Origin: Aquila chrysaetos chrysaetos
Taxonomy: Eukaryota > Chordata > Aves > Accipitriformes > Accipitridae
NCBI RefSeq assembly: GCF_900496995.4
Contig: NW_024470327.1
Location: 62,001-126,000 of the forward strand
Direction: 5' to 3'
DNA length: 64,000 bases
Each line of letters begins with the position of its first letter. The stretch's first letter is position 1. Shown here piece after piece: positions 1 to 9,070 of the stretch. The notes beneath the pieces are model-generated. The model saw only the letters and a program-made list of their open reading frames with translations, was not told where the DNA came from and did not search any database. Both the position numbers and the translations under genes were made by a program.

Positions 1-2
1 TT

Positions 3-152
3 ATGCTAATATTCATTATCTGAGAAGCCTTCGCCTCAAAACGAAAAGTCCCACAACCAGATTTAACTACAACCAACGTTGAATGAATCCACGGCTGCCC
101 ACCTCCATACCACACCTTCGAAGAACCAGCCTTCGTCCAAGTACAAGAAAGG
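3..152 (+). pseudogene. COX1: COX1 3' end (in numt)
   Basis: This is the last ~50 codons of cytochrome c oxidase subunit I in the mitochondrial code. Codons begin at position 3 and the frame ends with AGG at 150-152, the unusual mitochondrial stop used by bird COX1. The C-terminal motif [18 protein letters not shown] is visible. TGA codons at 21-23 and 84-86 read as Trp. The 5' part lies left of the window. Confidence 0.9.
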
Positions 153-217
153 AAGGAATCGAACCCTCGTACACTGGTTTCAAGCCAGCCGCATCTAACC
201 ACCTATGCTTCTTTCTT
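144..217 (-). tRNA. Mitochondrial tRNA-Ser(UCN), in numt
   Basis: It is on the opposite strand to COX1 and overlaps its last codons, as in bird mtDNA. Acceptor stem halves pair between 145-151 and 211-217. It is presumably not functional in the nucleus. Confidence 0.8.
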
Positions 218-222
218 CCCAT

Positions 223-290
223 GGGATGTTAGTAAAACAATTACCTAATCTTGTCAAGATTAAATCACAGGTGAAAATCCTGTACACCCC
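223..290 (+). tRNA. Mitochondrial tRNA-Asp, in numt
   Basis: It sits between tRNA-Ser and COX2. The anticodon loop shows GTC within the stem-loop near 250-257. The acceptor stem GGGATGT pairs with ACACCCC with one mismatch. It is presumably not functional in the nucleus. Confidence 0.8.
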
Positions 291-293
291 ACC

Positions 294-977
294 ATGGCCA
301 ACCACTCACAATTTGGATTCCAAGACGCCTCGTCACCCATCATAGAAGAACTCGTCGAATTCCACGATCACGCCCTAATACTTGCACTAGCCATCTGCAG
401 CCTAGTCCTATACCTCCTAGCACTTATACTAATAGAAAAACTATCCTCAAACACTGTAGACGCTCAAGAAATCGAACTAATCTGAACAATCCTACCAGCC
501 ATCGTCCTTATCATACTTGCCCTCCCATCCTTACAAATCCTGTACATAATAGATGAAATCAACGAGCCGGACCTCACACTAAAGGCCATCGGCCATCAAT
601 GGTACTGAACCTACGAGTACACGGACTTTAAAGATCTGACATTCGACTCCTACATAATCCCAACAACAGACCTTCCACCAGGACACTTCCGTCTACTCGA
701 AGTTGACCACCGCGTAGTCATCCCAATAGAGTCTCCCATCCGCGTCATCGTTACAGCCAACGATGTCCTCCATGCTTGAGCAGTCCCCGCACTGGGTGTA
801 AAAACTGATGCAATCCCAGGACGCCTAAACCAAACATCATTCATCACAACCCGACCCGGAATCTTCTACGGCCAATGTTCAGAAATCTGCGGGGCTAACC
901 ACAGCTACATGCCAATTGTAGTAGAATCAACCCCCCTAACCCACTTCGAACACTGATCATCACTCATATCTTCCTAA
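294..977 (+). pseudogene. COX2: COX2, full length in mitochondrial code (in numt)
   Basis: This is cytochrome c oxidase subunit II, the CuA electron-entry subunit of complex IV. The frame runs ATG 294 to TAA 975-977, which is 227 codons and the usual bird length. TGA at 483-485 and elsewhere reads as Trp. Two N-terminal membrane helices are present, then the CuA site: His in NDVLHAWAV, and the Cys, Glu, Cys and His of [15 protein letters not shown]. No lesion is visible in the mitochondrial code, so the copy was taken very recently. In the nuclear code it stops after 63 residues. Confidence 0.93.
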
Positions 978-978
978 T

Positions 979-1049
979 CATTAAGAAGCTATGCAACAGC
1001 ACTAGCCTTTTAAGCTAGAGAAAGAGGCCCATCCGTCCCTCCTTAATGA
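979..1049 (+). tRNA. Mitochondrial tRNA-Lys, in numt
   Basis: It lies between COX2 and ATP8, as in birds. The anticodon loop contains TTT in CTTTTAAG. Acceptor stem CATTAAG (979-985) pairs with CTTAATG (1042-1048). Confidence 0.85.
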
Positions 1050-1050
1050 T

Positions 1051-1218
1051 ATGCCACAACTTAACCCAGCCCCATGACTCCTCATCATACTAGCATCATG
1101 ACTAACCCTCACACTAATCGTTCAACCCAAACTCTTATTCTTTACCTCCACTAACATCCTACCCAACAAACCCATTACAACTATCAACCTCTCCCCCTGA
1201 AACTGACCATGATCCTAA
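1051..1218 (+). pseudogene. ATP8: ATP8, full length in mitochondrial code (in numt)
   Basis: This is ATP synthase F0 subunit 8, 55 codons plus TAA, starting with the family signature MPQLNPAPW. It overlaps the first 10 bases of ATP6 (ATG at 1209), as in real mtDNA. All TGA codons read as Trp. It is undamaged in the mitochondrial code and not translatable in the nucleus. Confidence 0.9.
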
Positions 1219-1242
1219 ACTTCTTCGACCAATTCACAAGCC
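1209..1242 (+). pseudogene. ATP6: ATP6 5' end, truncated at numt junction
   Basis: About 11 codons (MILNFFDQFTS) of ATP synthase subunit a are present before the reading frame and composition change at about 1242. This marks the right breakpoint of the mitochondrial insert. Confidence 0.8.
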
Positions 1243-1245
1243 TGT

Positions 1246-1765
1246 ATTTTCTCATTCCTCTCTCTCACGCAGCCTGGCCCCTCGTTCCTGCCTGTATCCC
1301 CTCCTGCTCAGATGGCTGGGCCTTCTCCCTTCTCTCTGGGCCTCCATCCTGCTCCCCATCCCCTTCTGCTCCTCCGCCGTCTCCATCCTGGAGGCCATCG
1401 CTGTTCTGTCCTTCTGCCCCTCCTTGTCCTGATCCGCATCCCTCTGTTTCTCAGTCTCTCTGGGCTGTTTCCCATCCTTCCCTTGCTCTCTGTCCCTGCC
1501 TCTCCCTTTCTTTCTCTCTTCCCTACCTTCCTCCTCTCACCCTTCCCCTCCGTCCCTCTCTCCTGGTCCCTGTCGCATCCCTCTGTCGCTCCGCTCTCCT
1601 GACGCCTTTTCCCTCTCTCTGTCCGGCTCCTGCCCCTCTCCGGCCACCCCACCGCCCTGTCCCACCTCTCTCTGCCGCTCTGTCCCCCCTCCTCCTCCTC
1701 CTTCTCTTTCTCTCTTTCTTCTCGTCCTCGTCCTCGTCCTTGTCCTCGGCCTTGTCCTCGTCCTC
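1246..1765. repeat. Polypyrimidine tract with a CTCGTC hexamer array
   Basis: About 520 bases are almost all C and T on the plus strand, ending in repeats of CTCGTC/CTTGTC (about 1722-1763). Long open frames on both strands here (for example a 331-codon one on the minus strand) come from the composition. Long polypurine/polypyrimidine mirror tracts can form triplex DNA. I see no gene. Confidence 0.8.
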
Positions 1766-1851
1766 CCGCGGGGAGGCGGCCATGGGGCCTGCGGGGGGCG
1801 GGGCCGGGCCGGGGATGGTGTCCCTGCAGGGTCAGGCAGCAGGAAGAAGCG

Positions 1852-1972
1852 CCCCGGGGCATGCTGGGAGCTGTAGTCCTGGGGCACGGGGCTGCCAGGG
1901 GGCCCTGGTGGTTCCCGGGGCATGCTGGGAGCTGTAGTCCTGGGGCACGGGGCTGCCGGGCGGCCATGTTGG
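1852..1972. promoter_or_regulatory. Promoter-like block: two ZNF143-type sites and a YY1 site
   Basis: Two copies of a ~44-bp segment, 61 bp apart (about 1852-1896 and 1914-1957), each contain GCATGCTGGGAGCTGTAGTC. The reverse complement fits the known ZNF143/SBS motif (ACTACA..TCCCAGCATGC). Just downstream GCGGCCATGTTGG (about 1959-1971) fits a YY1 site. Both motifs are typical of TATA-less CpG-island promoters of housekeeping genes. The block is GC-rich. Motif identity is recognised by eye; activity is inferred. Confidence 0.6.
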
Positions 1973-2009
1973 TCTCTGCAGCCTCTGCTCCAGCTGCGGC
2001 CCGGCTGAG
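1966..2009 (+). CDS. Possible first coding exon downstream of the promoter block
   Basis: ATG at 1966 overlaps the YY1-like site, as in many housekeeping genes. It opens 14 codons plus 2 bases, giving an Ala-rich N-terminus (MLVSAASAPAAARL), and ends at a consensus donor GAG|GTGAGG (2010-2011). A second donor, CAGG|GTGAGT, is near 2151. No downstream exon is seen before the provirus at 2399, so this is a lone candidate. It could equally be an untranslated first exon or chance. Confidence 0.25.
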
Positions 2010-2394
2010 GTGAGGGCTGGGGCTGCCCGTGAGGCGAGCGAGGCCCTTGGGCGGGCGTGGGGGTGTCTCCTGCCTGCTGGCTGCCCGGGGGGGGCAGGGG
2101 GGGCTCCAAGCTGGAGCCGGGCCCGGCTGAGGGAAGGAGAAAAGGGACAGGGTGAGTGAGGGGTGTCGCAGTCCTGACTTTGTGGATTTCACGCAGGCGC
2201 CCTGTTCAGAAAACACAGCCTCTGTGTGGGTCAGCAGTCCCTGCAGAGTTTTATTATTTGTAGCCATTTTTATAAATACAGGACTTCGCACGGGGGGGCT
2301 CACACGGTGCTGTGCTTCCTGTAAACGGAATCGCTTTTATCCCAGCTGCAGTCTGGAGGGAGCAAGTGCCAGCCAACAGATTAAGATGGAGATG
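2010..2394. other. Intron-like DNA between promoter block and provirus
   Basis: The segment is GC-rich to about 2150 and of ordinary composition after that. I see no convincing exon, RNA or repeat. The last four bases before the provirus (AAAG, 2395-2398) are its target duplication. Confidence 0.4.
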
Positions 2395-2398
2395 AAAG

Positions 2399-2976
2399 TG
2401 TTATAAACGCTCGTGAGAAATTAGAGGAGCCAATTTGTATTGGATAAAAAAATCGAATTTATTCGCAAGCGATAAGAGAGCAAAGCAGCGCTGGGCGGCC
2501 GGGGAGGCAACGCTCCGCCATAGGCCCGCAACTTTATGTTACCGTTACATTCCTTATACACATTTCTTGTACCCCTTTCTTGTAAGTCTCCGCCTTGTCC
2601 TGCTTCTTCTTTCTTCACTCGTGCAGGTCTGTTGCTATGCAGATTCGGTAATTTTCTCAAGGATGAGTATCCTTTGATGTAGAATGTCTTTTGACGTGGA
2701 GAAATATAGTCTTGGTAAATTGCAGCTCTTGTCCTTCCTCTCCTTATCTAGTAAGTTATAGCTGTTGTTCTTTTCTCTCCTTATCTAGTAAGTTATAGCT
2801 GTTGTTCTTCCCCCCCCCCCCCCCCCTTATCTAGTAAGTTATAGCCATTGCCCTCTTCCCGTGACCTTTACGCATCACTTAAGCAAGCTTTGTTATTTAC
2901 ACCAGGCATATGTTAACTCTCAATGTGTCTCTTCCCCCTTCTTGATTTCATGAACAAAGTTAACCCGTTCATTACA
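2399..2976 (-). repeat. 3' LTR of the gamma-type provirus
   Basis: The 578-bp LTR reads TG...CA on the minus strand (TGTAATGAAC to TATAACA). AATAAA is at 2458-2463 (minus). The unit CCTTATCTAGTAAGTTATAG occurs three times in U3 (about 2741-2846) and resembles an enhancer repeat. A run of about 17 C lies between the second and third units. Compared with the 5' LTR, all seven substitutions fall in the first ~165 plus-strand bases (the R/U5 side). Confidence 0.93.
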
Positions 2977-5129
2977 ATCCCCCCTTTTCTATTTTCATCC
3001 TGATTTTGTTCATTAAATCGATCCAATGCTTCTTTTGCTCGCCCAAGGATAGGAGTAATTCCTCCATCTCCGATCTGTGCATATTGCTTTCGTAGCAGCA
3101 TTAAATGTGCAGCTTCTAAGCGCTCTTTAACAACAGCGATCAACTTATTAAAAATGCATGGCCCGAAAGTCAAAAATAAGATCAACAAAATAAGAGGTCC
3201 TGCAATGGTTGACAACAGGGTGGTTAACCAGGGTGAATAATTAAACATGGATTCATACCAGTTCTGTTGTACTTCCCAGTCTTTTTTCCGTTTTTCTAAC
3301 CCCTCCCGTAGCTTGGCCATTGTATCTCTAACTATCCCAGTATGGTCAACATATACACAACACTCCTCCCGTAGGGCTGCACATAACCCCCCCTGCTGCA
3401 TGAACATTAAGTCCAAGCCCCGTCAGTTTTGTAATACTACTTCTGATAAAGACCTAACAGACTGTTCTAGGGCTGTCATGGCCTCTTCTATCCTAGTCAA
3501 ATCCTCATCGACCGCTACCCTTAGGGATTGAAATTTTTGATTTTGTTGTACGAGGGAGGTTATTCCTGTACCAGCTCCAACAGCTCCGATTGTCATGAGA
3601 GTTGCCACCGTGAGGGCTGTAAAGGGCTCTCGTTTCTGTATGTGATGGGCCTGAGTAGTTTGATAGTCATAAACGAAACTTTCGGGATGGTAAATAAGCC
3701 TAGGTATCACAGCTACTTGTATACAATATTCAGCTGTCCAATTAAAGACCTTTAGGGATATACAAGGTGTAACCCCAGTTTGGGAGCAAATCCACTTAGT
3801 ATTATCTGCAGGAATTAACCACTCAGCTGTTATTTCTCCTGATTTGTGAGTTGTGTTACACAGGGGTCGTTTGTCCTTTGGGACATTTCCGATACACTTT
3901 CCTTTTCCCGATACTTGAGACATTGTTATCCCTTGTTTACGTCCGGATTCTTTATTCCACATGCACTGAGCTGGATTTGTTCCATTGGACTTTTTAAATC
4001 TACTGTCCACCCCAATAGCTTCATAAAAGGGCGGTCGAATGTCGTAACACAACCAACAATGCTCAGTTATATTAGGGTGGGTGGCATTCAGTACCTGATA
4101 ACTGGCTTGGAGCATATCCCACAATGGGTTGATTTTTGTTGATACGCCCGAGATATTGTTTTCAGCGATGTCTATGTTAGGGAGGATAGTAGCAGTCTGT
4201 ACAATACTGTTACTGTCATCTTCCTCTGCTACGACCGAATTTGGTCCTACACCAGAGGGTTCATTTGGCACCAGCTCTTTCCTTATCGTAATTATTCCTC
4301 CTGAATCTGTGCCTGGTTTCCAAAGTCTGACTCCCCATGTTCTCCCGGTTAACCAAGCAGGATCTTTCGGGTTGGTTACATTAATATAAATATATGGGCA
4401 ATTTCCACTCCATAGTCCTGTTTGGCTTCCATCCCAACCATGTGAGGCAGGTGTACATCCATGAGGCCCCCACCCTACAGATAGGAATTTATCTGGACCT
4501 CCCCCAGGAATCCAATCAGAAGCTATAGTTTCGCAACCCCAGTAAGCACAATAGTAAGGGTCGGGATGGTTGCCATACCCCTTTCCAGGGTTAGAACTGG
4601 GACAAAAGTAAAAGCCTAAGTTATGTAGACATGGGTTCCTGGGTACGATTTGACATAAGGATTGATTAAAGCTTGGGGCCCCGGCAGCAATTACTTGCTG
4701 TAGTATCTTTTGATCCTCCCACCTATAGAGCGTCCATTTGTAGGGTTGGTGGGGGTTCCCTTTGCCTTGGGTTGTCCCTATTAGCATTAGTAACAGTCCT
4801 ATCATCCAAGTGCTTAATCTCAAGTTTGAGAAAAGTGGTGTCCCTTTACCCTTGCGATAGGTATTCCGCGGGTGCTGATAATCATTTTGACTTTTGTCTT
4901 CATCCCTGGTGAGAGATGGGAGACTTTGGGGAAGCTCTGAGGACATTTTGTTTGGGAGTAATAAGTCAAGAGGCTCCGTGAGCCTTCTCTGGAGGTAGTT
5001 CATCAACCTTAATCCCCACAGCAGTACGTCTCTGCCCTCTTCTCTGCCTACTCTGTCGCTTAGAGCAGCGAGGTGTACCATCTTCTCGGCAGCAGTCGTA
5101 TTCTTCAGGGGAACCTCCTTTATATTCAC
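2913..5129 (-). pseudogene. env: Gammaretroviral-type env, one internal stop
   Basis: This is the envelope glycoprotein precursor. From the 5129 end: a long leader with a hydrophobic segment (STWMIGLLLMLIG, about residues 107-119), surface subunit with the covalent-link motif CWLC, a basic cleavage site (HIQKR), a fusion-peptide-like segment, the transmembrane subunit with a CX6CC motif (CAALREECC), a membrane span ([19 protein letters not shown]) and a short tail. A TGA at 3423-3425 interrupts it inside the conserved heptad/immunosuppressive-type region just before CX6CC; the frame is otherwise continuous. The frame runs past the polypurine tract and ends at 2913, inside the 3' LTR. The leader start at 5129 is uncertain. 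Confidence 0.88.
2977..2989 (-). promoter_or_regulatory. Polypurine tract of the gamma-type provirus
   Basis: The minus strand reads AAAAGGGGGGA directly before the 3' LTR start TGTAATG. This is the primer site for plus-strand DNA synthesis in retroviruses. Confidence 0.85.
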
Positions 5130-5340
5130 TTTGCTTTGACTTATATGCGCCCCAGTTTGTATCCTTCACTTCCCCAGCTCCCCACCCCACTCTGACCACT
5201 GTTCGTCTGCGGGATACTTGCACTATTTCAGCTTTCGTTGGGCATAACTCATTTACATAAAGACAACACCTCTCAGGGTTTATGCCTTTAGCAAAAATAT
5301 CCCACCATTCTTTGGAGTTTGTTTGTTTGTTTTGGTTTTG

Positions 5341-5382
5341 GGTTTTTTTTTTGTGTGTGTTTTTTTTTTTTTTTTTTTTTAT
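5341..5382. repeat. T-rich simple repeat inside the provirus (poly-A on its sense strand)
   Basis: A run of T with a short GTGTGTG interruption lies between the pol end and the env start. On the proviral strand it is poly-A. It may be an internal A-tract expansion and is not part of a reading frame I recognise. Confidence 0.6.
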
Positions 5383-5575
5383 AATTTTCCGAGTTGATAC
5401 TCCCACACGTAATGCTTACTCAATTAATTCCTGTTCGTAATTATAACATTCGTGGCAAATGTCACTAGGGGAATACCCATAGGAGCAATGTGTCCACCAC
5501 TTTTCTCTACAAAGTTTACACCTGTAACATAGAAAGATAACATATACAGTGAGGATTTTTTTACAAAAGACAGTC

Positions 5576-8500
5576 TCACTCCTCCACTTTTCTTCGGAAC
5601 TTGATTTTCAAGCTGTCAGGGTCTCTGGTCGCCTCCCAGTGAGAACTCGGAATTGGTCCTTTGATCCTGCTTGCATGAGTCCATCCTCGTTCTGCAGTTC
5701 AGACAGCAGTTTCTGTGGTAAGTAAAACAAGAAAGGGCCCCTCCCACCTAGGAGTGAGAGAGGATTCTTTCCAGGCTCTGATTAATACCATATCACCTGG
5801 CTTCACTGAATGTATGGATATATCTAAGGGTGGCCTCTGTACTACCATTCCCTTCTTTCGCAATCGCTCCCTCCTTTTCATTATCTGAACAATATAAGGG
5901 TTAATACTATCTTCATCTAAAGTAGGATAATCGGCTGGGCATTCCATATCATAGGGCATGCCATATAACATTTCAAATGGAGAAATTCCAGTATCTGCTC
6001 GGGGCTGAGTCCGAATATTTAATAAAGCAATTGGCAAACATTTTACCCAGGACATTTTGGTTTCTATCATTAACTTAGTTAGTTGCTTCTTTATTTCTCC
6101 ATTCGTTCGTTCTACTTTCCCGGAGCTTTGGGGATGCCACGGGGTGTGGAACTCCCACTTAGTTCCAAAGGGGGCTAGAGCTTCTTTTACTACTTTGGAA
6201 ACGAAATGTGGGCCTCTATCTGAATCAATAGTTTCAATATTTCCATATCGCGGTATGATATGCTCTAAAAGTATTTTTACCACTGTATTGGCAGTTGCCC
6301 TAGCAGTAGGGAACGCCTCGACATAATGAGTGAGGTGGTCTACCAATACAAGTAAGTGTTTATATCGCCCTACTTTAGGGAGATCAGTAAAATCAATCTG
6401 TATTTTGGCGACTGGTCGGTGTGCCAATTCCCGTCCCCCTTGTACTTTTTCTCTAAGATGCTGCTTATTGATCCTCTGGTACGTTAGGCACCCTTGTACG
6501 ATTCCCTTGGCTACATTATAAACCCCAATACACATGTACTTTATTGCGAAATGATCAACCAGTGCTTGGACACCCCAATGAGTCTTTGAGTGCATACCTC
6601 TCATTATTTTCCATGTTAGTGCTTTTGGTAACACCTGTCTCCCATCGGGTAGTTCCCAATTACCCTCCTTTTCCACTACTCCCATTTCCTTCAATTTATC
6701 CATTTCTGGTTTACTAAACTGTGGGCTTAGGATTCTTGCCGGCGTTTCACCTGCCAGCGGGGCGGTGGTCACAGTAAGTAGTGCTGCCGCCTCGGCCTCT
6801 TGATCAGCAAGATTATTCCCTCGAATTTCAGGGGTTGTTCCTCTTTGGTGTCCCTTAACATGTACCACAGCTATTCGCTTGGGCCCTCTTATTGCTTGTA
6901 GAATTTTTACAATCAGTTCCTCATGAATCAAACCCTTTCCTTGAGAATTAATAAGTCCTCGTTCCTCCCAAATTTTCCCAAAAGTATGTACCACTCCATA
7001 CGCGTATTTTGAATCCGTGTACACGGTTCCTTCTTTATCCTTTAAAAGTTCCAGTGCCCTAAGTACTGCGTATAACTCACATGCCTGCGCCGACCAACTA
7101 GGACTGAGGGGTCCGGATTCCTTTACTTCTAGGCTCCCCCCGTCCACAATTGCATATCCTGACTTCCTTTTCCCTGCTATTACTCGAGATGACCCATCAG
7201 CGAATAACTTTTCTCCCTCTCCCAATTCTACTTCTTCCAGATCTAGCCTAATTTTTGTTTGTTCTTCAATGGTGTGAAGGCAATTATGTGTTAAGTCTTC
7301 TTCAGGACCCCCATACAAAAATTGCGCCGGATTTTGCAAGTTCGTTGTTCCGATCTCCAGTTTAGGGGAATGGATTAGGATCCCCTCATATTTTAAAAGC
7401 CTGGCATCGGTGATCCATTTTTCAGCTTTTTGTTGGAGAACCCCTTGAATATTATGAGGGGAGAACACCCTTAATTCACTTCCAAACGTTACCTTATTCG
7501 CTTCTTCCACTATCAGAGCTACAGCAACAACTGCCTGTAAACAGGTGGGCCACCCTCTACTGACGGGGTCTAATAATTTGGAAATGTACCCTACAGGTTT
7601 CTTTTTTCCTGCCCACTCCTGGGTCAAAACCCCATATGCTGTCCCCTCCTCAGTGGCCACAAATAAATAAAAGGGTCTCTTCATATCAGGCAGACTCAAG
7701 ACAGGGGCGTTAACTAGATCGGCCTTGAGACCCTCTAATCTTTCTTCATCCTCTTGAGTCCACTTAAGCAATCTATCCATAGTTAACTTTTGATACAAAA
7801 ATCGCACTTTCGCACTAAAGTTCTCGATCCACTGCCTGCAATACCCAAATAGCCCCAACAATTGTCTAATCTGTCGTTTACTCTTCGGGGCTTTCAGTGA
7901 TAAAATCCCATTTACTCGTTCAGGGTCTAACCTCTTAGTCCCCTTGCTTATCCAGTGTCCTAAATATTTTACCTCCTCTTCCACAAACTGTAGTTTTGAC
8001 TGTGATATCTTGAGGCCTTGAAGGCTCAAAAAATTTAACAACTGTATGCTTTCTTTTCTGACTGTCTCTTGATCCTCTCCTGCCAACAGTAAGTCATCCA
8101 CATAGTGTATTAGCACGACTCCATCTTGCAACCGGTATTCCCGTAGAATCCGTTCTAGGGCTTGTCCAAATAAGTTTGGGGATTCCGTGAACCCTTGGGG
8201 AAGTACAGTCCACCTTAACTGCTGTTTTCTATGAGTGTCTGGGTCTTCCCACTCAAAGGCAAAATAATCTCTACATTCCTCCTTAAGAGGGCATGACCAG
8301 AATGCATCCTTAAGATCTATTACACTATACCATTGGTTTTCAGGCCCCAGTTGACTCAACAGGGTGTGTGGGTTTGCCACTACCGGGAACCGGCTGACAG
8401 TCCGTTTATTGATTTCTCTTAGGTCATGCACCAGCCGATAGCTACCATCGGATTTTTTTACTGGTAAAATCGGGGTATTAAAAGGGGACATGCAGGGTTC

Positions 8501-9070
8501 GAGTACCCCCTTTCCCAATAGTCTTTCAATCTCAGGTTTTAGTCCCCTTCTCCCTTCATTAGATAAGGGGTATTGTTTAACTCTCACTGGAATCTCTGGG
8601 TTCTTAATAACCACTTCAAACGGTTCAATATCCAGTTTTCCAACTGTTTCGGGAGTATACCACACTTCGGGGTTAATTTGCTTCTCGTCCACCTCTGTAA
8701 GGGGACAAAGCTTGGTTTTCAACTCTTCCTTTTCCACATCCACCCGAATCCCCATTTCTACAATTAAATCCCTACCTGATAAGTTATATTCCACTTCAGG
8801 TACCAACAGCAGCGTTCCGATTCCGTATCTGCAACTTGATTCCACCGCCACATCTTTTATAACGGGGACCCTAAAAGGTTCCCCTTTTGCTCCAATTACA
8901 TTAACTTTATCCTCAGATATTTTACATCCCGGAGGTAATGATTGTACCGTAGACCTTTCGGCCCCGGTATCTACAAGAAAGATCACCTCCTGATGCTGAG
9001 GACCCACTTTTAAAGTTATCAAGGGCTCTTTCTTACCGGGGGTCCTCAGCACATAGAGCCCCTGACCCCG
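5576..9070 (-). pseudogene. pol: Gammaretroviral-type pol (protease, RT, RNase H, integrase), one internal stop
   Basis: Pol is in the same frame as gag and follows its TAG stop, so it would be made by readthrough as in murine leukaemia virus. Order: protease with active site VDTGAERS; reverse transcriptase with LPQGF and YVDD; RNase H with FADGSS, an active-site Glu (ACELYAVL) and a later Asp (VYTDSKYAYG); integrase with a zinc-binding HHCC and the DDE core (IDFTDLP, IDSDRGPHF, KVERTNGE). Two lesions are visible. A TGA at 5699-5701 sits 41 codons before the natural end at 5576. The last zinc ligand of the HHCC is Tyr (CLTY), consistent with a single G-to-A change. Confidence 0.9.

Larger units (their letters stand above)
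1..1242 (+). pseudogene. Nuclear mitochondrial insert (numt), COX1 3' end to ATP6 5' end
   Basis: The gene order is COX1 end, tRNA-Ser (minus), tRNA-Asp, COX2, tRNA-Lys, ATP8, ATP6 start, which is the vertebrate mitochondrial order. Reading frames are open only in the mitochondrial code, with TGA read as Trp. The insert stops about 12 codons into ATP6 near 1241-1243, where the sequence changes abruptly to a nuclear C/T-rich tract. The left end lies outside the window. COX2 and ATP8 have no frameshift or premature mitochondrial stop, so the insertion is recent, or this junction is an assembly chimera. It cannot work as a nuclear gene because TGA is a stop there. Confidence 0.95.

Noticed and set aside
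294-485. 63-residue nuclear-code ORF matching the start of COX2
   Set aside because: It ends at a mitochondrial Trp TGA. It is part of the numt, not a short nuclear gene.
1308-2303. 331-codon minus-strand open frame (and overlapping plus-strand frame at 1209-1937)
   Set aside because: Arg/Glu/Pro-rich by composition of the C/T-rich tract; no domain, and it runs across the ZNF143-type promoter motifs.
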